Positions 55,089 to 64,000 of a stretch of DNA of 64,000 bases are shown here, piece by piece (within the stretch, counting starts at the first letter, position 1; each line of letters opens with the position of its first letter). Both the position numbers and the translations under genes were made by a program. Below the pieces are notes generated by a model. It ran no database searches, had not been told where the DNA came from, and saw nothing but the letters and a program-made list of their open reading frames with translations. Source of the DNA: Epichloe hybrida (taxonomy: Eukaryota > Ascomycota > Sordariomycetes > Hypocreales > Clavicipitaceae); NCBI GenBank assembly GCA_019022495.1, contig JAFEKR010000001.1, positions 3,534,001 through 3,598,000 on the forward strand. Direction: 5' to 3'.

Positions 55089-57525
55089 TTGCTGGCCTGC
55101 AGGCTGTATCGGGGCTCAAGATTGGTTGCAATGGCATCCGCATCCCCACAGGCTGAAGCTGTGGCATCAGATATGTGGCATGAGGTCAGGCAGAAGAGGG
55201 AGGGCATGCGCAAATACTTGATGCACCCCCGTTCACAGCCTCGAAACCGAGCAGAGGAGTTGAAGTATTGTATGAATGACCGGATTCTCGCAACCACGGG
55301 TTGTCAACACTCCAGTGGGGTCGAGGTCGAGGTCGAGGTCAAGGTCGAGGTCGTGAGCATGCACATGCACGTCTTTGACTGCCCCCACGTCAGAACCTGG
55401 TGGTTTGGACGCGCGAGGTGCATCGCGAAGACACGTGACTTGCTCTCGGGTTTTCCTCTCTTCCGCTCGGCCTGAGAGTTGGTCCATGCCACCGGTCAAT
55501 GAATGAACTGACACGGCTCCTCCGGCCCCGTCGGCCCAATCGGAACCCCACTGAGTCAGCCCCCTCGTCGCTGCATGCATGTGTCTGGTGGAGCCTGTAC
55601 ATGTGGTCCGTAATCCGTAGTCCGCACATACATATACATACATATGTACATGCACATGTGCTTATGCATGCCGGCGAGAGAAGTTGAACACGGCGACATC
55701 CGGCCAACCCAGCCCAGCCAAGCCCGACGTTCTCCCTCGCCCTGCTCGTCGTCATCGGAGGAGACAGAGAGCAGCCGCCCCCCCTCCTCTCCAACCCTCC
55801 CACCAGGCTGCCAGGTGGTGCCAGGTGCCAGGTGTCAGGTGCCAGGTGCCAGGTGTCAGGTGCCAGGTGCCAGACCAGGGCACCGGCGCAATCGACGCAA
55901 TCGACGCAGATCGCGCCAGACAACACGTTATTATCCACGGCGGATCTCTCCAGGGAATCAAAAGGGCAAGCCAGTCGCAATCTCGAGCCATTTGCAATGC
56001 AACTGCCGTGATCGGCCCCAGGAGACAAGGCGGCCAAGCAAGGCGGCCAAAGCAAGGATGGAGGACATTATGGATAAGGAAATTCGTATCAAAAAAAAAA
56101 AGGGAAGAAAAATAAATTTATTGAAAAATTCCCCGTCCTTCATGGCCTCGCTTTCCTCGTTCCGGCAAGCCAACAAGCGAAGACGACGTTGGAACGTCGC
56201 AACGGTTTCTCTTCAACGCCATGTGTATGTATGTACGTACGGATTAGTCTGATCTGCAAGTACCACACCCCCCCCCCCTTTTCCCCTCCTTGGGACACAC
56301 CACACACCCTACACACACCCTTGGTTGGTACGTATGTACATACATGGGCTGGGAAACCCCGACCGACAGCCGTAGAATTTGCGTGCGACTTCCCATTTGG
56401 TGCGACGTCTTCGATCCCATCTTGGTGAGACATCCAAGCCAGGCCGGCAGCTAGGGGAAGAGATGATTGTTTCAGCTGCCGAGCTCAAAAAGAGAGGACC
56501 CTATGTAATCCGTAGACCCAATCAGTCCCAAGCACATACAACATGTAGTTTTGAACCAGTTCCCTTTGAGAAATCCCTGGCGACTTGGTCCATATTCGTA
56601 TCGACAAAGGACGCGTGATGGTGGTGGTGTCTGACCAAGAGTAAGATCACGGGAGTTGGGGTCGTCGTGTGTGCAATCAAGAACATCTCCGCGGGCTCCG
56701 ATGCCCTTTCTAATCCGTAGGCCATCAAGCACGCGCCGACAAAGATACCTCGGGTGCGGATGTGGGCGAGACCCCTGAAGCTTCGTTGCTTCGCTCCGTC
56801 TTCGACGTTCGTCCATGAACCCACCTTTCTCTTCAGCATGTGTGCTTTTTGAGTAGAGCCTTGATCAGCTTTCGATATTCCGGCACGCCCGCATCGTGGA
56901 GAATGATCTAGTTGTACCGTGTAGATGGACGTTGGGCATTATTCCTATGTGCAGATGCGTTATTAATTCAAACCAAGTGCTAGCACGTAAGATGAAAGTA
57001 AATTAGAAAAAAGGTAGATGTGCTATATGGTCCCTCAACTTCCTGGGTATCGCGTCCCTGATGACTGTGAATGTCCAAACTCTCCTCCGTGTCGCCACCG
57101 TCAACATTTAACTCTATTATATTCTATTATACACGATGCCGACGGTTCTCGTAGCATAGGGGGCCTCTCTCCGGGAGCCTCGTCAGTTTGCCCCTGTGAC
57201 TACCATACCTTGCTAACCCAGATTTCAAACGGCGAAATGTTTGCAAGCGACAACGACAAAATAAGAAACAAGAAACGAGAAACGAGAAACGAGAGTAAAT
57301 CATGTGTGTATGATTAGATTTGATATTGACTTGAGAAAGAAGAACTCTCGCTCGTCCCCTGCAGTCTCTTTGCAAGCGTCCACGTTCCATTCCCATGTCG
57401 GTTTGAATCCTCGCACTTGAAACACATGTTGCAGCGAGGCGAGTTTGATATTGGGAAAGCTGCATGGAAAATAGTACCATGACCCGCCCATCTGTCAACT
57501 CATCGTCGTCCATTTGTCGCGAGGC
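55089..57525. other. Intergenic interval, repeats only
   Basis: About 2.4 kb without a recognised gene. It has GGTCGA/GGTCAA hexamer units at 55319-55350, a 10-bp CCAGGTGTCAGG-type array at 55806-55874 and ATACAT/TACATG tracts near 55626-55660. It covers the mlh1 promoter and the 3' side of the Zn2Cys6 gene. Confidence 0.55.
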
Positions 57526-59596
57526 CTACCTAAATGGCTCATCCGAGTCCCCCAATAGGCCATCGATGGCAAGACGTTTGCATCTTTCGCCATAGCCGCC
57601 GGTCGGTACTCCTGACGAAACTGTTCGAATGGGCTGTGGTCGTATGGGCGGAAGCTGAAAGCTCGATTGAGAACCCGAGCGCCTGGGCGCGTTTGATTCT
57701 TCCGCCATTCCACGATACGGTAGGCCTTCTGCCAGCTGCCTGTCGTGCGCGCACTGTAATGACTGAGGTCTTCCAGCTTGACCGAAGCCGTGTTCCATGA
57801 AAACCGAAGGTCGGGAAGACTGGCCGGGAGAGGGATTCTCACGCTGAAGGTTTGCCGTATGAAGGTGGTCACCACCCGGGCGAGCTTTGACCGGATCGAA
57901 AGGTATGCGCTGGGCAAACATGGTCTCGGGGCTCATTCGCTGATACGGCAATCTTGCCCGACCCCCTTGCGCATTCATGACAGACGGGGCGTGTTGCGCG
58001 TGTTGCGGTGGTGGAGGCCTCGTGGGCAATGTCAGTAACAGCACGATGAAATAGAACGACCCCTCCTTGGCAAGCCCTACACGGATGGCCAAGGATCTTG
58101 CAAATCTGCCGGCACCGACAAATGCCAGATGGTCTTGAAAACTGAGCGGGAACCGCCCAAAGTCCTCCATGGCGAAGCCCAGCCCTTGTATACTCTGAGA
58201 GCCACGTCCCAGAATTGGAGGAAGATAGTTTGGTTCTCTCCTCCTCTGCTCATTGTTGAAATAAGAATGAATAGCCGAGATTTTTTCAAGCTCGGCTGGC
58301 AAAACGATGTCACCCAGACTCCTTCCCGCCATGTTTGGCAAACCAAGGGTATCCCAGAACGGCATGGATCCTTTGATAAAGTCAAGACTCATGTTCAGAT
58401 AGGCGACGGGTTCTTGTGAGCCACTACTGGCAGACAGAGGACTATTGTAGCTGTTCGCATTAGAAGACGGCGCCGACTCGCCTGATCTAGCCGAGTACCC
58501 ACGGCCTGCTGATGCAATGCCCGAGGCACGGGATGACGCGTGCCGTTGATAATGCTCGTCGAAAGGACCCGGACCACTGGAGGGATGAATGTCTACAGGG
58601 CGCCGGGGAGACATATCGCGAGAATGTGCGTGTGTCTGACGAATGTTTTCAAACCTCGTGTCTCTGTCGTCTCGAAGTCGGGGTCTTCCTCGTTTTTTGT
58701 GCTGTACGTCCACGCAAGCATCCTCCTTGCCGTTGCTTATACATCTTGAACATGGCCGCTGTGCTATACAAATTTGTTAGCGATTTCGTCTCCTCTCCAT
58801 TAGGCCAATCTCGACCCCTTTCTACTAGCTATCAAAATAAATCAACTTACCATCACACCTAGAAAGAAAAGATACTGTTAACACCAATAAACCACACATT
58901 TCAAGACTGAATGCAAGGAGAGTAAATAGAAAGGGCTTACCTGAGATGAGCTCTCTTGCAAGGCACACATGCAGACGCAACATGGCCCTTGGTTTTCCTT
59001 TGAGCTTTTGGTGATCTGACGGCTTGGCTGTCTGCACAAGTAGACGCACCAGACTGACCTAGTTCAGCGCCTGATCTTGAGCCGGCAGCAGCTGCTACTG
59101 CTGCAGAGTGCTGAGGGCTCTGACCCTGATTCATCCCGTGCTGCGGTTCATGAAGCAAATATTTATTTGGGTGGGCGACTGGTCCTCGATAACTGCAAGG
59201 GCGCTCCATTGCTGGTCTTTGCGGATATGAGCTAGGGAAAATCGCGGGTGGCATTGGTGCCTGTGGAGGTGGTAACTGCAGTCGGACATCGAAAGGTCGC
59301 TTTGTCGAGTAGACATCTTCGACGCTCTCTGCCGAGAAAGTACTGGAACCTCGACTCGGATTGTAGAGCTCTCGAGGGTCATTTGTCGGCACGGTCGGCG
59401 CGGTCGGCGCCGTGTCCATGGGAGGAGATGGATATGCCCGCGTACGAGCAGATATATCTGCTCTTGCACCTTGGGTCTCCCAAGCCAAGTTTCGATCCGA
59501 GTTGTGATCTGGAAACAGAAGGCTAGGGCAAGGGCTCAGTAGCGATGAAGATGTATCCAATGGCCTGGTTCTTGACAACATGGATGGAGTATCCAT
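57526..59596 (-). CDS. Zn2Cys6 fungal transcription factor with PAS-like segment
   Basis: Nuclear DNA-binding regulator; target genes unknown. Three exons: 59596-58941, 58858-58851 (8 nt) and 58763-57526; phases 2 and 1 fit and give 633 residues. The binuclear cluster spans both introns: C210-x2-C213-x6-C220-x5-C226-x2-C229-x8-C238 (CVPCKRAHLR, CDAQRPCSRC, ISNGKEDAC), then a basic KKRGRPRLRDD. Only inclusion of the 8-nt exon restores C220. The N-terminal 200 residues are Ser/Pro/Gln-rich. After the cluster, a segment LDFIKGSMPFWDTLGL to GRFARSLAIRVGLA is PAS-like. The rest is Pro-rich. The first ATG may not be the start: the frame stays open upstream to an acceptor at 59667 (CATTTCAG), so a leading coding exon is possible. 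Confidence 0.85.
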
Positions 59597-62500
59597 GTCT
59601 GGCTCCCCAAGACGGGCTATTTGATCGTAGATGTTCAGCGGCGACCTTGAAAACCCAACAATCTGTCTGAAATGTTTGTGAGAGATGGCGAGACAAGAAC
59701 AAGGAGGGAATTTGGCGTCAGCGTTGCGAAACCGCCGGAGATGGTGACAGACGGCCTTTTAGCTATATGACAGCTTTTGTCGTGAGGCAGGGAGTTGGTG
59801 GGTAGGTATTGTGTTGCAATAGATTCCCGCGCGCGCGCGCGCTTCGTCGGGATGTTCTGGAGAAGTATAGCCCAGTTGATTCGACACGCTTCAAAAAGTG
59901 TAGGATCCAAAACACGGGGGATTTGAAGAAAATGAATGAATTATTGAGAAAATGATCAACTGTCTGGTCCGAAAAGATGAGACGAGACTGATAGACACGA
60001 AGGAACCAAAGAGGGAAATCTGGGCAGCGACACCGAAGCGGATATACATCCGTTTGATGCCGGGGCAGCTGGCTGGTGTGAAACAAGGCGCAGCACAGTG
60101 ACACTCTCTGACAGGGTGAAATCAATATGCTTCGTAATACAACCCTGGGGAATCTATGTGTATCTGTGGGCAATGATAGCGCGACAAACATCCGGGAGAT
60201 ATTGGATGGGGAAAAAAGTTCAAGGTTTCCTGTCCCCGGCTACATTGTATGTATGTACTTGCTGGCTGCTTGACGCCTCCTCCCTCGAGGCTAGGCACAA
60301 CAAAATGGACCAGGAAATGAATGGTCCGGGGCGTAGCTTTCCAAGCATGTACGATACGATACAATGAAGGTTGATCGGCGACTCAGGGTCGGGTTTTGTG
60401 TGACTGGCAGACGGGGACTGGAGCAAGGGAGCTCTGCCAGTCAAGACCAAGACCAGTGGGATCAAACAGGGGATTGCTGCAGGAAGGCTGGTGAGCAAGC
60501 AGGGTTCTGTCTGGTTCTGTCTGGTCCTGGTCCTGGTCCTGGTTCTGGCTTCAACCGTTTAGATGTACATATTACTCCTGGCACATTCTGGCACAGCCAA
60601 AACGGAGTCTGGTAATCCGTACTCCGCACTCCGTACTGCCGAGAGGAGATGTCAGAACGACTTTAAACTTGGCCTATCTTATTAGCTTGACGGAGCTGGC
60701 TCCGCATCCAGGTGTACATACGTAATGGGGCCAAGCAAGCCACCGCAGTTGTTGGCAGCATCTCAAATGCACTGAAATTGCGTCCCGGAACGATGCCGGA
60801 GATCAACAGCCCGTAGACTTGCAGAATCCCGAGGCTAGTATCCCAAGAGATTCGAGAGGGGAGATCCATCCAGCCAAGGGAGAGCCAGGGAGGGCGTGTG
60901 CCAGCGCGTGTGAGTCTGCGGTGGGGGAGTGTCATGTCTCGCTTGTAACCGGTAGGTGCCAGATAATACTATATGTTGTATGTTGTCTGGCCATTGACGG
61001 AGTACATACGGACCGACCTACAAAGAGGGCAATGAGCGGATCGACAAGAGCTCAATGGGTCGAGTCCAGGAACGCCGCCCCCTCGAAATGAAAATGAGAA
61101 GTGAGGGAGTGCGATGAAGCGACTCATGGCCTCGCTTTCCAAGATACGGACGGCGATGTGAATGAAGCTACATGTACGGACCACGGACTATGTACATGTA
61201 GGCTAACTGGATAGTGATAACTAACCGTCACGACCAACGGCACTCCACTGTTGGGGCTGTTCCGGATTGAGGACGAAGCTCGGGGTGGACTCGTGCACAT
61301 GGGAAGCAGGGATTCAAAGAGCGACACATGAACAAGTAGGGATGGTAGGGACGTACATGAGACCCTGTACGGACTAGAATGCTGCATGCCCGAGAGTCGA
61401 GCGAGTACCGGGGCTTCCACTCATTGTACTGTATACTTTGTTGATATCGAGCATAGCCGTGATAGGCGCTTTAAGTTCCTTGGAGATTCCTGCACAAGAG
61501 CGGAGTGTCGGTTGATTTCCCTGGATCCTCTAGGGCTAGGGACCAAGCGCCATACATGTAGCAATCTGTTATTAACCCTGACAAGCGCGAATGGAGAATG
61601 CCGATGATGTCCTTGTGGGGGCATTCACGGAGTTTTGAATTGTGGACTACATGTAATCCGTAATACGGAGTAGTCCGTACATACATCCGTAAATGAGGCA
61701 GAAGGGGAGTCGGGGGGTGAACGTGGCAGCGGTGTACGGACTGGGGGCTGGCAAGAAAAGAATCCATATTATGCCATGGCATAGTCCGTATGTACTATGA
61801 AGTTCGCTTCACGCCTCCGGTACTAAGTACATATGTAGCTGACGCCATGGGAGCTGCACATGGCGACGAGAAGCGGTATGAGGGAGGTGCTATCAAATTT
61901 CGGATCAAAATCCGGGTGCGACAAGGCAAATAGGTACGGACTGTTCCATGGGTTGCTTTTGATACCCGATGTGGATCTAAGTGGCGCCACCTCTCATGAC
62001 GATAGCCAGAGTTTGGGACAAGGAGGGTTGTAACTTGTGACGCCTGATTTTTTTAAGCCTATGCAGTTGCTGCTTGTATCGCCGTTTTGACAGCGGATGA
62101 TGTTTTGGATCCTCACTTGCCGTGCTGCCGTGTTGCGGTGCTTCCGAGCTTCCGAGCTTCCGGACTTATGTATGTATTGTTCTCGGGCTGTTGACATCTC
62201 CTCTGGAGGGTGTCCATGAAGCTACATCAGGAAAGCGGCACAGGTCTTGATACAGATGACTTCAACAAGTGCTCTTTTTGTCTGTGTCGCAAAACACTCC
62301 GATGGATTGGCGAGCGCCATTAAGATTTCATGATTCACTCAACTCAGCAAACGCAGCTGGAACCCGGCGGAGTCGAAGCTTTAGGCGAGGCCACCATTGA
62401 CGCAGCAGCACAGGCACACGTGACGACGCTGGGAAACTCGCTTCTCGCTGGTAGAACGCTCGAGAGATCAGGGAGCAAAGTCATCTACACCCACTGTAGA

Positions 62501-64000
62501 ACCCGTATTCTTGGACCTTCCGAGTCTTCGAGACTTGACGTTCCATCAACTGTGGCTTTACGCCCGAGTCAGCCATGTGACCAATTGACAGCCAATCTTC
62601 ATGGGGGTCAACCTGCTCTAATGGGAAGAGACTGGGGCAGTTGACGAACTAGCCAGTAGGGAAAATTTGGGTTTGGGCCAAAATTGCTCCATAGACCTGC
62701 CGCTTAAATTTCCGGCAAACAGCTTTCACGCCAACGGCCCCCCCTCGAGGCGGGCCGGGCTCCCTAGCTGTATTATCCACCTACTCCGTAATAAACTCCA
62801 TGAATTACGGAGTACCATGATGTCGTCTCCATGAAGAAATGTCAACGGCTTAGGGCGACCACAGCATGCGGGGCTTCGGGTAGACCTAGAACCGCCGAGC
62901 TACTTGGAACCGGAGATGGGCTTGATTCAGTTCCATGACCATTTGCCATCAATATCGCACTTCCGATCAGAAGTAACCCAATACTCATGGGCAAATTGAA
63001 CAAGCATTGCAATCAAAGTGTCTGATACAGTTGGACAGTAACGATATGCGCCATGTTGAGGCTCACAGTTCTATCGAAAGATGGCGCTGGGGCAAAGGGC
63101 GCCGAGTTCAATTGCATCCACGGGTCGACGAGAATGAAACGTTGTTGAGTTGGGTGGACAGTGGAGAGTATCCTATTTCCAGTGCTTTCTTTCACCAGCC
63201 ATTGTGGCATCCAAGTTGTGTACGTACAGATTGGCCCGTTACATATGTACTATGTATGTGCGTAGTGGTTGTGTCAGAAGCCTTGTAGGGACACCCAGGG
63301 GACGTGTTCGTATTGGCCCGCTTGTCTGATCGATTCATCCGATGGGCGTCCGTACAAAGTGCGAGGGTGCGGCCCTTCGAGGGAGCAACGCTGAGCCAAG
63401 TCGCCAGCCAATTTCCTTGGCGTTGAGCACGGAGTTACTCAACCGTACGTACGAAAGAGTTGCCAAGTGCCGGGCGGACCCATTGAATCTTGCACAGATC
63501 TGGCAGCTTGTCGAGAAAGTAAAGTACGTACGGCCAAGCTCCACCGTCACACCACCTGTTTTGTGCCCGATGAGATGAACAGGCAGGGCACGGAGAGTGG
63601 CTTTTGGTTTTGGAGGCTGCGAGGCTTTGAGGTTTGAGTGAGGTTTGAGTGAGGTTTGAGTGAGGTCTGATTGAGGCTGGGCTGTGGCTCCTTCCTAAAG
63701 AAATAAGAATACCGTGCCACAGTGCACCTTCCTCCAACAACATGGCTTGGCAACCGATCTGGCGGAATGCCTGATGGTACGTACCCACACAGCTTCTTGC
63801 ATTTTATGACATTGGGTGTCTCGCAAACTCCTGGCAATTTCTTACGCCCTACCTCCGTAATACTGCATTGTACATCTCAAAAGTCACGTCAGCCTCTCGG
63901 CCACCGACCGCGCCGATGATTGGAAGTGGTCACTGTTCTAGTTCCCAAGGGGCTAGGAGCTTGAACAGAACGTGCCCTTGGCGCAGTTTTTTTCAATTCC
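59597..64000. other. Gene-poor end of window with dispersed TACGGAGTA-type palindromes
   Basis: No complete gene recognised in 4.4 kb; open frames are short and unsupported. It includes the promoter of the Zn2Cys6 gene, a (CG)n run at 59828-59841, TGGTCC-type units at 60510-60550 and a GAGGTTTGAGT repeat at 63628-63665. At least eight copies of TACGGAGTA, TACTCCGTA or close forms occur between 60.6 and 63.9 kb, one pair forming an 11-bp-arm inverted repeat at 62781-62813. Confidence 0.5.
62781..62813. repeat. Inverted repeat TACTCCGTAAT ... ATTACGGAGTA
   Basis: Perfect 11-nt arms around a spacer of about 11 nt. It is the clearest pairing of the short motif that is scattered in the intergenic DNA of this window. 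Confidence 0.75.

Noticed and set aside
1..64000. tRNA, rRNA or other structured RNA genes
   Set aside because: No convincing B-box, cloverleaf or rRNA core sequence was noticed by eye; a covariance-model scan would settle it.

Overview
The window is nuclear DNA of a filamentous ascomycete. Genes are split by many short GT-AG introns (mostly 46-230 nt), intergenic spaces are long and rich in microsatellites, and the gene content is fungal throughout: AreB-type GATA factor, fungal Zn2Cys6 factor, Svf1, short beta-adaptin, MOSC, DUF202. Protein style and gene content suggest a Sordariomycete, probably Hypocreales (perhaps Clavicipitaceae). That placement is inference, not a database result. All exon structures below were worked out by hand from splice motifs, reading phase and recognisable family sequence.

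Layout. 0-13 kb: a dense housekeeping block with the 3' end of an Obg-type GTPase (+), tRNA m5C methyltransferase Trm4/Ncl1 (-), U3 snoRNP WD-repeat protein Utp21 (-), a MITE-like palindrome, and the inositol pyrophosphate kinase/phosphatase Vip1 (+). 13-23 kb: gene-poor, with one likely 52-residue Cys-rich protein, a MOSC-domain protein (-), and the decayed remains of an ABC-C transporter. 23-29 kb: a membrane GNAT acetyltransferase (+), a histone H4 variant in six exons with a 16-nt exon (-), and the areB GATA repressor with GATA sites clustered in an intron (-). 29.7-39.9 kb: Svf1-like (+), aspartate aminotransferase (-), syntaxin-18/Ufe1-like SNARE (-), an MFS transporter relic, EMC4 (-) and beta-adaptin (+). 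40.9-55.1 kb: membrane-anchored ubiquitin-fold protein (+), UMP1 (-), a twin-ABC ATPase (+), DUF202 protein (+), a type II membrane glycosyltransferase-like protein (-), Syo1 (+) and MLH1 (-). 57.5-59.6 kb: a Zn2Cys6 transcription factor with an 8-nt exon (-). 59.6-64 kb: no gene recognised; many copies of short TACGGAGTA/TAATCCGTA motifs.

The genes do not form one pathway or a secondary-metabolite cluster. They are mostly core functions: RNA modification and ribosome biogenesis (Trm4, Utp21, Syo1, Obg), ER and vesicle traffic (Ufe1, EMC4, beta-adaptin), chromatin and transcription (H4 variant, AreB, Zn2Cys6), DNA repair (MLH1), proteasome assembly (UMP1) and inositol pyrophosphate signalling (Vip1). 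The most unusual signals are the very small exons (8, 15, 16, 21, 22 and 23 nt), the H4 variant gene, the GATA cluster inside areB, two transporter relics and the dispersed short palindromes. No RNA gene, CRISPR array, viral gene or toxin gene was recognised.
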